In this document: in pieces, positions 48,561 to 61,770 of the stretch
Numbering within the stretch: position 1 is the stretch's first letter
Layout: every line of letters starts with the position of its first letter
Translations under genes and position numbers: made by a program
The notes under the pieces: model-generated
What the model saw: only the letters and a program-made list of their open reading frames with translations
The model's database searches: none
Told to the model about the DNA's origin: nothing
NCBI GenBank assembly: GCA_963989245.1
Contig: OZ022345.1
Location: 21,085,196-21,149,195, forward strand
Length of the DNA: 64,000 nt
Reading direction: 5' to 3'
Origin: Nansenia antarctica
Taxonomy: Eukaryota; Chordata; Actinopteri; Argentiniformes; Microstomatidae

Positions 48561-50717
48561 AACTTGAGAACGAATGCAAAAAACACTCCACTCTAATAAC
48601 AGGCCGCTTGGACACATTCAGAACAGCTCTGTTAATGACTGAAAACAGCTCTCGAAGAGATTGTCAAAAGAGACTGAAAACGAAACGTTGATCACTTTTG
48701 AGCAAAAGGCTGCACACACGCAATTCAAGTTGCTCTGATTGTCCATTTAGAGTTACATTATAGGATTATTCAACAACAAGTCAAAATGTGCTCGTGAAAG
48801 GCAGAAAACAACACTTTGATAGTTTGATATAACTTGAGAACGAATGCAAAAAACAGTCCACTCTAAGAACAGGCCGCTTGGACACTTTCAGAACAGCTCT
48901 GTTAATGACTGAAAACAGCTCTCGAAGAGATTGTCAAAAGAGACTCTGAAAACGAAACGTTGATCACTTTTGAGCAAAAGGCTGCACACACGCAATTCAA
49001 GTTGCTCTGATTGTCATTTAGAGTTACATTATAGGATTATTCAACAACAAGTCAAAATGTGCTCGTGAAAGGCAGAAAACAACACTTTGATAGTTTGATA
49101 TAACTTGAGAACGAATGCAAAAAACAGTCCACTCTAAGAACAGGCCGCTTGGACACTTTCAGAACAGCTCTGTTAATGACTGAAAACAGCTCTCGAAGAG
49201 ATTGTCAAAAGAGACTCCGAAAACGAAACGTTGATCACTTTTGAGCAAAAGGCTGCACACACGCAATTCAAGTTGCTCTGATTGTCATTTAGAGTTACAT
49301 TATAGGATTATTCAACAACAAGTCAAAATGTGCTCGTGAAAGGCAGAAAACAACACTTTGATAGTTTGATATAACTTGAGAACGAATGCAAAAAACAGTC
49401 CACTCTAAGAATAGGCCGCTTGGACACTTTCAGAACAGCTCTGTTAATGACTGAAAACAGCTCTCGAAGAGATTGTCAAAAGAGACTCCGAAAACGAAAC
49501 GTTGATCACTTTTGAGCAAAAGGCTGCACACACGCAATTCAAGTTGCTCTGATTGACATTTAGAGTTACATTATAGGATTATTCAACAACAAGTCAAAAT
49601 GTGCTCGTGAAAGGCAGAAAACAACACTTTGATAGTTTGATATAACTTGAGAACGAATGCAAAAAACAGTCCACTCTAAGAACAGGCCGCTTGGACACTT
49701 TCAGAACAGCTCTGTTAATGACTGAAAACAGCTCTCGAAGAGATTGTCAAAAGAGACTCTGAAAACGAAACGTTGATCACTTTTGAGCAAAAGGCTGCAC
49801 ACACGCAATTCAAGTTGCTCTGATTGTCATTTAGAGTTACATTATAGGATTATTCAACAACAAGTCAAAATGTGCTCGTGAAAGGCAGAAAACAACACTT
49901 TGATAGTTTGATATAACTTGAGAACGAATGCAAAAAACAGTCCACTCTAAGAACAGGCCGCTTGGACACTTTCAGAACAGCTCTGTTAATGACTGAAAAC
50001 AGCTCTCGAAGAGATTGTCAAAAGAGACTCCGAAAACGAAACGTTGATCACTTTTGAGCAAAAGGCTGCACACACGCAATTCAAGTTGCTCTGATTGTCA
50101 TTTAGAGTTACATTATAGGATTATTCAACAACAAGTCAAAATGTGCTCGTGAAAGGCAGAAAACAACACTTTGATAGTTTGATATAACTTGAGAACGAAT
50201 GCAAAAAACAGTCCACTCTAAGAACAGGCCGCTTGGACACTTTCAGAACAGCTCTGTTAATGACTGAAAACAGCTCTCGAAGAGATTGTCAAAAGAGACT
50301 CCGAAAACGAAACGTTGATCACTTTTGAGCAAAAGGCTGCACACACGCAATTCAAGCTGCTCTGATTGTCATTTAGAGTTACATTATAGGAGCATTCAGC
50401 AACAAGTCCAAATGTGCTCCAGAAAAGCAGAAAACAACACTGATAGAACTTGAGAACGAATGCAAAAAACAGTCCACTCTCAGAACAGGCTGCTTGGACA
50501 CTTTCAGAACAGCTCTGTTAATGACTGAAAACAGCTCTCGAAGAGATTGTCAAAAGAGACTCTGAAAACGAAACGTTGATCACTTTTGAGCAAAAGGCTG
50601 CACACACGCAATTCAAGTTGCTCTGATTGTCATTTAGAGTTACATTATAGGATTATTCAACAACAAGTCAAAATGTGCTCGTGAAAGGCAGAAAACAACA
50701 CTTTCATAGTTTGATAT
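48561..50717. repeat. Right flank eight-monomer HOR, copy b (2,157 bp)
   Basis: Starts: 48561, 48831, 49102, 49373, 49644, 49915, 50186 (S) and 50447. It opens with the same triple-marked unit as copy a (CACTCC, GAGACTGAAAAC, GTCCATTT) plus private CTAATAAC and ACACATTCA. The unit at 49373 has AATAGG and GACATTT. The S at 50186 (CAAGCTGCTC, GTCCAAATG) and the L at 50447 (GGCTGCTTGG) carry variants otherwise seen only at 1080 and 1341. Confidence 0.88.
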
Positions 50718-53700
50718 AACTTGAGAACGAATGCAAAAAACAGTCCACTCTAAGAACAGGCCGCTTGGACACTTTCAGAACAGCTCTGTTAATGACTGAA
50801 AACAGCTCTCGAAGAGATTGTCAAAAGAGACTCTGAAAACGAAACGTTGATCACTTTTGAGCAAAAGGCTGCACACACGCAATTCAAGTTGCTCTGATTG
50901 TCATTTAGAGTTACATTATAGGATTATTCAACAACAAGTCAAAATGTGCTCGTGAAAGGCAGAAAACAACACTTTGATAGTTTGATATAACTTGAGAACG
51001 AATGCAAAAAACAGTCCACTCTAAGAACAGGCCGCTTGGACACTTTCAGAACAGCTCTGTTAATGACTGAAAACAGCTCTCGAAGAGATTGTCAAAAGAG
51101 ACTCCGAAAACGAAACGTTGATCACTTTTGAGCAAAAGGCTGCACACACGCAATTCAAGTTGCTCTGATTGTCATTTAGAGTTACATTATAGGAGCATTC
51201 AGCAACAAGTCAAAATGTGCTCCAGAAAAGCAGAAAACAACACTGATAGAACTTGAGAACGAATGCAAAAAACAGTCCACTCTCAGAACAGGCCGCTTGG
51301 ACACTTTCAGAACAGCTCTGTTAATGACTGAAAACAGCTCTCGAAGAGATTGTCAAAAGAGACTCTGAAAACGAAACGTTGATTACTTTTGAGCAAAAGG
51401 CTGCACACACGCAATTCAAGTTGCTCTGATTGTCATTTAGAGTTACATTATAGGATTATTCAACAACAAGTCAAAATGTGCTCGTGAAAGGCAGAAAACA
51501 ACACTTTGATAGTTTGATATAACTTGAGAACGAATGCAAAAAACAGTCCACTCTAAGAACAGGCCGCTTGGACACTTTCAGAACAGCTCTGTTAATGACT
51601 GAAAACAGCTCTCGAAGAGATTGTCAAAAGAGACTCTGAAAACGAAACGTTGATCACTTTTGAGCAAAAGGCTGCACACACGCAATTCAAGTTGCTCTGA
51701 TTGTCATTTAGAGTTACATTATAGGATTATTCAACAACAAGTCAAAATGTGCTCGTGAAAGGCAGAAAACAACACTTTGATAGTTTGATATAACTTGAGA
51801 ACGAATGCAAAAAACAGTCCACTCTAAGAACAGGCCGCTTGGACACTTTCAGAAAAGCTCTGTTAATGACTGAAAACAGCTCTCGAAGAGATTGTCAAAA
51901 GAGACTCCGAAAACGAAACGTTGATCACTTTTGAGCAAAAGGCTGCACACACGCAATTCAAGTTGCTCTGATTGTCATTTAGAGTTACATTATAGGATTA
52001 TTCAACAACAAGTCAAAATGTGCTCGTGAAAGGCAGAAAACAACACTTTGATAGTTTGATATAACTTGAGAACGAATGCAAAAAACAGTCCACTCTAAGA
52101 ACAGGCCGCTTGGACACTTTCAGAACAGCTCTGTTAATGACTGAAAACAGCTCTCGAAGAGATTGTCAAAAGAGACTCCGAAAACGAAACGTTGATCACT
52201 TTTGAGCAAAAGGCTGCACACACGCAATTCAAGTTGCTCTGATTGTCATTTAGAGTTACATTATAGGAGCATTCAGCAACAAGTCAAAATGTGCTCCAGA
52301 AAAGCAGAAAACAACACTGATAGAACTTGAGAACGAATGCAAAAAACAGTCCACTCTAAGAACAGGCCGCTTGGACACTTTCAGAACAGCTCTGTTAATG
52401 ACTGAAAACAGCTCTCGAAGAGATTGTCAAAAGAGACTCCGAAAACGAAACGTTGATCACTTTTGAGCAAAAGGCTGCACACACGCAATTCAAGTTGCTC
52501 TGATTGTCATTTAGAGTTACATTATAGGATTATTCAACAACAAGTCAAAATGTGCTCGTGAAAGGCAGAAAACAACACTTTGATAGTTTGATATAACTTG
52601 AGAACGAATGCAAAAAACAGTCCACTCTAAGAACAGGCCGCTTGGACACTTTCAGAACAGCTCTGTTAATGACTGAAAACAGCTCTCGAAGAGATTGTCA
52701 AAAGAGACTCCGAAAACGAAACGTTGATCACTTTTGAGCAAAAGGCTGCACACACGCAATTCAAGTTGCTCTGATTGTCATTTAGAGTTACATTATAGGA
52801 TTATTCAACAACAAGTCAAAATGTGCTCGTGAAAGGCAGAAAACAACACTTTGATAGTTTGATATAACTTGAGAACGAATGCAAAAAACAGTCCACTCTA
52901 AGAACAGGCCGCTTGGACACTTTCAGAACAGCTCTGTTAATGACTGAAAACAGCTCTCGAAGAGATTGTCAAAAGAGACTCTGAAAACGAAACGTTGATC
53001 ACTTTTGAGCAAAAGGCTGACACACGCAATTCAAGTTGCTCTGATTGTCATTTAGAGTTACATTATAGGATTATTCAACAACAAGTCAAAATGTGCTCGT
53101 GAAAGGCAGAAAACAACACTTTGATAGTTTGATATAACTTGAGAACGAATGCAAAAAACAGTCCACTCTAAGAACAGGCCGCTTGGACACTTTCAGAACA
53201 GCTCTGTTAATGACTGAAAACAGCTCTCGAAGAGATTGTCAAAAGAGACTCCGAAAACGAAACGTTGATCACTTTTGAGCAAAAGGCTGCACACACGCAA
53301 TTCAAGTTGCTCTGATTGTCATTTAGAGTTACATTATAGGAGCATTCAACAACAAGTCAAAATGTGCTCGAGAAAGGCAGAAAACAACACTTTGATAGTT
53401 TGATATAACTTGAGAACGAATGCAAAAAACACAGTCCACTCTAAGAACAGGCCGCTTGGACACTTTCAGAACAGCTCTGTTAATGACTGAAAACAGCTCT
53501 CGAAGAGATTGTCAAAAGAGACTCTGAAAACGAAACGTTGATCACTTTTGAGCAAAAGGCTGCACACACGCAATTCAAGTTGCTCTGATTGTCATTTAGA
53601 GTTACATTATAGGATTATTCAACAACAAGTCAAAATGTGCTCGTGAAAGGCAGAAAACAACACTTTGATAGTTTGATATAACTTGAGAACGAATGCAAAA

Positions 53701-53950
53701 AACAGTCCACTCTAAGAACAGGCCGCTTGGACACTTTCAGAACAGCTCTGTTAATGACTGAAAACAGCTCTCGAAGAGATTGTCAAAAGAGACTCCGAAA
53801 ACGAAACGTTGATCACTTTTGAGCAAAAGGCTGCACACACGCAATTCAAGTTGCTCTGATTGTCATTTAGAGTTACATTATAGGATTATTCAACAACAAG
53901 TCAAAATGTGCTCGTGAAAGGCAGAAAACAACACTTTGATAGTTTGATAT
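50718..53950. repeat. Right flank mixed monomers (12 units)
   Basis: Starts: 50718, 50989 (S), 51250, 51521, 51792, 52063 (S), 52324, 52595, 52866, 53136 (mosaic), 53407 and 53680. No steady period is evident. The L at 51250 has CTCAG and GATTAC. The L at 51792 has AGAAAAGCTC. The L at 52866 repeats the GGCTGACACACG deletion seen at 47217, and the L at 53407 repeats the CACAGTCC insertion seen at 46944. The 8-mer and this stretch therefore share ancestry, but in a different monomer order. Confidence 0.85.
53136..53406. repeat. Mosaic S/L monomer with private XhoI site
   Basis: The 3' end mixes the two haplotypes: GGAGCATTC is S-like, CAACAAC is L-like, then CTCGAGAAAGGCAG has the L base G, the S base A and the L tail, followed by the full L junction. 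The result is 271 bp long with a CTCGAG site at 53367-53372 found in no other monomer. It could be a short-tract gene conversion product or a surviving intermediate between the two haplotypes. Confidence 0.8.
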
Positions 53951-55567
53951 AACTTGAGAACGAATGCAAAAAACAGTCCACTCTAAGAACAGGCCGCTTG
54001 GACACTTTCAGAACAGCTCTGTTAATGACTGAAAACAGCTCTCGAAGAGATTGTCAAAAGAGACTCCGAAAACGAAACGTTGATCACTTTTGAGCAAAAG
54101 GCTGCACACACGCAATTCAAGTTGCTCTGATTGTCATTTAGAGTTACATTATAGGAGCATTCAGCAACAAGTCAAAATGTGCTCCAGAAAAGCAGAAAAC
54201 AACACTGATAGAACTTGAGAACGAATGCAAAAAACAGTCCACTCTAAGAACAGGCCGCTTGGACACTTTCAGAACAGCTCTGTTAATGACTGAAAACAGC
54301 TCTCGAAGAGATTGTCAAAAGAGACTCTGAAAACGAAACGTTGATCACTTTTGAGCAAAAGGCTGCACACACGCAATTCAAGTTGCACTGATTGTCATTT
54401 AGAGTTACATTATAGGATTATTCAACAACAAGTCAAAATTGTGCTCGTGAAAGGCAGAAAACAACACTTTGATAGTTTGATATAACTTGAGAACGAATGC
54501 AAAAAACAGTCCACTCTAAGAACAGGCCGCTTGGACACTTTCAGAACAGCTCTGTTAATGACTGAAAACAGCTCTCGAAGAGATTGTCAAAAGAGACTCC
54601 GAAAACGAAACGTTGATCACTTTTGAGCAAAAGGCTGCACACACGCAATTCAAGTTGCTCTGATTGTCATTTAGAGTTACATTATAGGATTATTCAACAA
54701 CAAGTCAAAATGTGCTCGTGAAAGGCAGAAAACAACACTTTGATAGTTTGATATAACTTGAGAACGAATGCAAAAAACAGTCCACTCTAAGAACAGGCCG
54801 CTTGGACACTTTCAGAACAGCTCTGTTAATGACTGAAAACAGCTCTCGAAGAGATTGTCAAAAGAGACTCCGAAAACGAAACGTTGATCACTTTTGAGCA
54901 AAAGGCTGCACACACGCAATTCAAGTTGCTCTGATTGTCATTTAGAGTTACATTATAGGATTATTCAACAACAAGTCAAAATGTGCTCGTGAAAGGCAGA
55001 AAACAACACTTTGATAGTTTGATATAACTTGAGAACGAATGCAAAAAACAGTCCACTCTAAGAACAGGCCGCTTGGACACTTTCAGAACAGCTCTGTTAA
55101 TGACTGAAAACAGCTCTCGAAGAGATTGTCAAAAGAGACTCCGAAAACGAAACGTTGATCACTTTTGAGCAAAAGGCTGCACACACGCAATTCAAGTTGC
55201 TCTGATTGTGATTTAGAGTTACATTATAGGATTATTCAACAACAAGTCAAAATGTGCTCGTGAAAGGCAGAAAACAACACTTTGATAGTTTGATATAACT
55301 TGAGAACGAATGCAAAAAACAGTCCACTCTAAGAACAGGCCGCTTGGACACTTTCAGAACAGCTCTGTTAATGACTGAAAACAGCTCTCGAAGAGATTGT
55401 CAAAAGAGACTCTGAAAACGAAACGTTGATCACTTTTGAGCAAAAGGCTGCACACACGCAATTCAAGTTGCTCTGATTGTCATTTAGAGTTACATTATAG
55501 GATTATTCAACAACAAGTCAAAATGTGCTCGTGAAAGGCAGAAAACAACACTTTGATAGTTTGATAT
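53951..55567. repeat. Right HOR family, unit 1 (six monomers, 1,617 bp)
   Basis: Starts: 53951 (S), 54212, 54484, 54755, 55026 and 55297. The unit after S has CTGA and GCACTG instead of GCTCTG, plus one inserted T (AAAATTGTGC), making it 272 bp. The unit at 55026 has ATTGTGATTT. This opens a family of HORs that begin with S0 followed by a GCACTG L, a combination absent from the core. Confidence 0.88.
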
Positions 55568-58267
55568 AACTTGAGAACGAATGCAAAAAACAGTCCACTC
55601 TAAGAACAGGCCGCTTGGACACTTTCAGAACAGCTCTGTTAATGACTGAAAACAGCTCTCGAAGAGATTGTCAAAAGAGACTCCGAAAACGAAACGTTGA
55701 TCACTTTTGTGCAAAAGGCTGCACACACGCAATTCAAGTTGCTCTGATTGTCATTTAGAGTTACATTATAGGAGCATTCAGCAACAAGTCAAAATGTGCT
55801 CCAGAAAAGCAGAAAACAACACTGATAGAACTTGAGAACGAATGCAAAAAACAGTCCACTCTAAGAACAGGCCGCTTGGACACTTTCAGAACAGCTCTGT
55901 TAATGACTGAAAACAGCTCTCGAAGAGATTGTCAAAAGAGACTCTGAAAACGAAACGTTGATCACTTTTGAGCAAAAGGCTGCACACACGCAATTCAAGT
56001 TGCACTGATTGTCATTTAGAGTTACATTATAGGATTATTCAACAACAAGTCAAAATGTGCTTGTGAAAGGCAGAAAACAACACTTTGATAGTTTGATATA
56101 ACTTGAGAACGAATGCAAAAAACAGTCCACTCTAAGAACAGGCCGCTTGGACACTTTCAGAACAGCTCTGTTAATGACTGAAAACAGCTCTCGAAGAGAT
56201 TGTCAAAAGAGACTCCGAAAACGAAACGTTGATCACTTTTGAGCAAAAGGCTGCACACACGCAATTCAAGTTGCTCTGATTGTCATTTAGAGTTACATTA
56301 TAGGATTATTCAACAACAAGTCAAAATGTGCTCGTGAAAGGCAGAAAACAACACTTTGATAGTTTGATATAACTTGAGAACGAATGCAAAAAACAGTCCA
56401 CTCTAAGAACAGGCCGCTTGGACACTTTCAGAACAGCTCTGTTAATGACTGAAAACAGCTCTCGAAGAGATTGTCAAAAGAGACTCCGAAAACGAAACGT
56501 TGATCACTTTTGAGCAAAAGGCTGCACACACGCAATTCAAGTTGCTCTGATTGTCATTTAGAGTTACATTATAGGATTATTCAACAACAAGTCAAAATGT
56601 GCTCGTGAAAGGCAGAAAACAACACTTTGATAGTTTGATATAACTTGAGAACGAATGCAAAAAACAGTCCACTCTAAGAACAGGCCGCTTGGACACTTTC
56701 AGAACAGCTCTGTTAATGACTGAAAACAGCTCTCGAAGAGATTGTCAAAAGAGACTCCGAAAACGAAACGTTGATCACTTTTGAGCAAAAGGCTGCACAC
56801 ACGCAATTCAAGTTGCTCTGATTGTCATTTAGAGTTACATTATAGGATTATTCAACAACAAGTCAAAATGTGCTCGTGAAAGGCAGAAAACAACACTTTG
56901 ATAGTTTGATATAACTTGAGAACGAATGCAAAAAACAGTCCACTCTAAGAACAGGCCGCTTGGACACTTTCAGAACAGCTCTGTTAATGACTGAAAACAG
57001 CTCTCGAAGAGATTGTCAAAAGAGACTCTGAAAACGAAACGTTGATCACTTTTGAGCAAAAGGCTGCACACACGCAATTCAAGTTGCACTGATTGTCATT
57101 TAGAGTTACATTATAGGATTATTCAACAACAAGTCAAAATGTGCTCGTGAAAGGCAGAAAACAACACTTTGATAGTTTGATATAACTTGAGAACGAATGC
57201 AAAAAACAGTCCACTCTAAGAACAGGCCGCTTGGACACTTTCAGAACAGCTCTGTTAATGACTGAAAACAGCTCTCGAAGAGATTGTCAAAAGAGACTCC
57301 GAAAACGAAACGTTGATCACTTTTGAGCAAAAGGCTGCACACACGCAATTCAAGTTGCTCTGATTGTCATTTAGAGTTACATTATAGGATTATTCAACAA
57401 CAAGTCAAAATGTGCTCGTGAAAGGCAGAAAACAACACTTTGATAGTTTGATATAACTTGAGAACGAATGCAAAAAACAGTCCACTCTAAGAACAGGCCG
57501 CTTGGACACTTTCAGAACAGCTCTGTTAATGACTGAAAACAGCTCTCGAAGAGATTGTCAAAAGAGACTCCGAAAACGAAACGTTGATCACTTTTGAGCA
57601 AAAGGCTGCACACACGCAATTCAAGTTGCTCTGATTGTCATTTAGAGTTACATTATAGGATTATTCAACAACAAGTCAAAATGTGCTTGTGAAAGGCAGA
57701 AAACAACACTTTGATAGTTTGATATAACTTGAGAACGAATGCAAAAAACAGTCCACTCTAAGAACAGGCCGCTTGGACACTTTCAGAACAGCTCTGTTAA
57801 TGACTGAAAACAGCTCTCGAAGAGATTGTCAAAAGAGACTCCGAAAACGAAACGTTGATCACTTTTGAGCAAAAGGCTGCACACACGCAATTCAAGTTGC
57901 TCTGATTGTCATTTAGAGTTACATTATAGGATTATTCAACAACAAGTCAAAATGTGCTCGTGAAAGGCAGAAAACAACACTTTGATAGTTTGATATAACT
58001 TGAGAACGAATGCAAAAAACAGTCCACTCTAAGAACAGGCCGCTTGGACACTTTCAGAACAGCTCTGTTAATGACTGAAAACAGCTCTCGAAGAGATTGT
58101 CAAAAGAGACTCTGAAAACGAAACGTTGATCACTTTTGAGCAAAAGGCTGCACACACGCAATTCAAGTTGCACTGATTGTCATTTAGAGTTACATTATAG
58201 GATTATTCAACAACAAGTCAAAATGTGCTCGTGAAAGGCAGAAAACAACACTTTGATAGTTTGATAT
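55568..58267. repeat. Right HOR family, unit 2 (ten monomers, 2,700 bp)
   Basis: Starts: 55568 (S, with TTTTGTGC), 55829 (GCACTG, CTTGTG), 56100, 56371, 56642, 56913 (GCACTG), 57184, 57455 (CTTGTG), 57726 and 57997 (GCACTG). The first eight monomers recur at 61771-63928 at an offset of 6,203 bp. GCACTG units are spaced four monomers apart here (55829, 56913, 57997). Confidence 0.88.
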
Positions 58268-59883
58268 AACTTGAGAACGAATGCAAAAAACAGTCCACTC
58301 TAAGAACAGGCCGCTTGGACACTTTCAGAACAGCTCTGTTAATGACTGAAAACAGCTCTCGAAGAGATTGTCAAAAGAGACTCCGAAAACGAAACGTTGA
58401 TCACTTTTGAGCAAAAGGCTGCACACACGCAATTCAAGTTGCTCTGATTGTCATTTAGAGTTACATTATAGGAGCATTCAGCAACAAGTCAAAATGTGCT
58501 CCAGAAAAGCAGAAAACAACACTGATAGAACTTGAGAACGAATGCAAAAAACAGTCCACTCTAAGAACAGGCCGCTTGGACACTTTCAGAACAGCTCTGT
58601 TAATGACTGAAAACAGCTCTCGAAGAGATTGTCAAAAGAGACTCTGAAAACGAAACGTTGATCACTTTTGAGCAAAAGGCTGCACACACGCAATTCAAGT
58701 TGCACTGATTGTCATTTAGAGTTACATTATAGGATTATTCAACAACAAGTCAAAATGTGCTCGTGAAAGGCAGAAAACAACACTTTGATAGTTTGATATA
58801 ACTTGAGAACGAATGCAAAAAACAGTCCACTCTAAGAACAGGCCGCTTGGACACTTTCAGAACAGCTCTGTTAATGGCTGAAAACAGCTCTCGAAGAGAT
58901 TGTCAAAAGAGACTCCGAAAACGAAACGTTGATCACTTTTGAGCAAAAGGCTGCACACACGCAATTCAAGTTGCTCTGATTGTCATTTAGAGTTACATTA
59001 TAGGATTATTCAACAACAAGTCAAAATGTGCTCGTGAAAGGCAGAAAACAACAGTTTGATAGTTTGATATAACTTGAGAACGAATGCAAAAAACAGTCCA
59101 CTCTAAGAACAGGCCGCTTGGACACTTTCAGAACAGCTCTGTTAATGACTGAAAACAGCTCTCGAAGAGATTGTCAAAAGAGACTCCGAAAACGAAACGT
59201 TGATCACTTTTGAGCAAAAGGCTGCACACACGCAATTCAAGTTGCTCTGATTGTCATTTAGAGTTACATTATAGGATTATTCAACAACAAGTCAAAATGT
59301 GCTCGTGAAAGGCAGAAAACAACACTTTGATAGTTTGATATAACTTGAGAACGAATGCAAAAAACAGTCCACTCTAAGAACAGGCCGCTTGGACACTTTC
59401 AGAACAGCTCTGTTAATGACTGAAAACAGCTCTCGAAGACATTGTCAAAAGAGACTCTGAAAACGAAACGTTGATCACTTTTGAGCAAAAGGCTGCACAC
59501 ACGCAATTCAAGTTGCACTGATTGTCATTTATAGTTACATTATAGGATTATTCAACAACAAGTCAAAATGTGCTCGTGAAAGGCAGAAAACAACACTTTG
59601 ATAGTTTGATATAACTTGAGAACGAATGCAAAAAACAGTCCACTCTAAGAACAGGCCGCTTGGACACTTTCAGAACAGCTCTGTTAATGACTGAAAACAG
59701 CTCTCGAAGAGATTGTCAAAAGAGACTCCGAAAACGAAACGTTGATCACTTTTGAGCAAAAGGCTGCACACACGCAATTCAAGTTGCTCTGATTGTCATT
59801 TAGAGTTACATTATAGGATTATTCAACAACAAGTCAAAATGTGCTCGTGAAAGGCAGAAAACAACACTTTGATAGTTTGATAT
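58268..59883. repeat. Right HOR family, unit 3 (six monomers, 1,616 bp)
   Basis: Starts: 58268 (S), 58529 (GCACTG), 58800 (AATGGCTG and ACAGTTTGAT), 59071, 59342 (GAAGACATTG, GCACTG, TTTATAG) and 59613. The stretch 58800-60415 is duplicated at an offset of 1,887 bp. Confidence 0.88.
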
Positions 59884-61770
59884 AACTTGAGAACGAATGC
59901 AAAAAACAGTCCACTCTAAGAACAGGCCGCTTGGACACTTTCAGAACAGCTCTGTTAATGACTGAAAACAGCTCTCGAAGAGATTGTCAAAAGAGACTCC
60001 GAAAACGAAACGTTGATCACTTTTGAGCAAAAGGCTGCACACACGCAATTCAAGTTGCTCTGATTGTCATTTAGAGTTACATTATAGGAGCATTCAGCAA
60101 CAAGTCAAAATGTGCTCCAGAAAAGCAGAAAACAACACTGATAGAACTTGAGAACGAATGCAAAAAACAGTCCACTCTAAGAACAGGCCGCTTGGACACT
60201 TTCAGAACAGCTCTGTTAATGACTGAAAACAGCTCTCGAAGAGATTGTCAAAAGAGACTCTGAAAACGAAACGTTGATCACTTTTGAGCAAAAGGCTGCA
60301 CACACGCAATTCAAGTTGCACTGATTGTCATTTAGAGTTACATTATAGGATTATTCAACAACAAGTCAAAATGTGCTTGTGAAAGGCAGAAAACAACACT
60401 TTGATAGTTTGATATAACTTGAGAACGAATGCAAAAAACAGTCCACTCTAAGAACAGGCCGCTTGGACACTTTCAGAACAGCTCTGTTAATGACTGAAAA
60501 CAGCTCTCGAAGAGATTGTCAAAAGAGACTCTGAAAACGAAACGTTGATCACTTTTGAGCAAAAGGCTGCACACACGCAATTCAAGTTGCACTGATTGTC
60601 ATTTAGAGTTACATTATAGGATTATTCAACAACAAGTTAAAATGTGCTCGTGAAAGGCAGAAAACAACACTTTGATAGTTTGATATAACTTGAGAACGAA
60701 TGCAAAAAACAGTCCACTCTAAGAACAGGCCGCTTGGACACTTTCAGAACAGCTCTGTTAATGGCTGAAAACAGCTCTCGAAGAGATTGTCAAAAGAGAC
60801 TCCGAAAACGAAACGTTGATCACTTTTGAGCAAAAGGCTGCACACACGCAATTCAAGTTGCTCTGATTGTCATTTAGAGTTACATTATAGGATTATTCAA
60901 CAACAAGTCAAAATGTGCTCGTGAAAGGCAGAAAACAACAGTTTGATAGTTTGATATAACTTGAGAACGAATGCAAAAAACAGTCCACTCTAAGAACAGG
61001 CCGCTTGGACACTTTCAGAACAGCTCTGTTAATGACTGAAAACAGCTCTCGAAGAGATTGTCAAAAGAGACTCCGAAAACGAAACGTTGATCACTTTTGA
61101 GCAAAAGGCTGCACACACGCAATTCAAGTTGCTCTGATTGTCATTTAGAGTTACATTATAGGATTATTCAACAACAAGTCAAAATGTGCTCGTGAAAGGC
61201 AGAAAACAACACTTTGATAGTTTGATATAACTTGAGAACGAATGCAAAAAACAGTCCACTCTAAGAACAGGCCGCTTGGACACTTTCAGAACAGCTCTGT
61301 TAATGACTGAAAACAGCTCTCGAAGACATTGTCAAAAGAGACTCTGAAAACGAAACGTTGATCACTTTTGAGCAAAAGGCTGCACACACGCAATTCAAGT
61401 TGCACTGATTGTCATTTAGAGTTACATTATAGGATTATTCAACAACAAGTCAAAATGTGCTCGTGAAAGGCAGAAAACAACACTTTGATAGTTTGATATA
61501 ACTTGAGAACGAATGCAAAAAACAGTCCACTCTAAGAACAGGCCGCTTGGACACTTTCAGAACAGCTCTGTTAATGACTGAAAACAGCTCTCGAAGAGAT
61601 TGTCAAAAGAGACTCCGAAAACGAAACGTTGATCACTTTTGAGCAAAAGGCTGCACACACGCAATTCAAGTTGCTCTGATTGTCATTTAGAGTTACATTA
61701 TAGGATTATTCAACAACAAGTCAAAATGTGCTCGTGAAAGGCAGAAAACAACACTTTGATAGTTTGATAT
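59884..61770. repeat. Right HOR family, unit 4 (seven monomers, 1,887 bp)
   Basis: Starts: 59884 (S), 60145 (GCACTG, CTTGTG), 60416 (GCACTG, AAGTTAAAA), 60687 (AATGGCTG, ACAGTTTGAT), 60958, 61229 (GAAGACATTG, GCACTG) and 61500. The three rare variants of unit 3 return in the same order 1,887 bp later. TTTATAG of 59342 is not shared. Compared with unit 3, one GCACTG monomer (60416) is extra. Confidence 0.88.
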
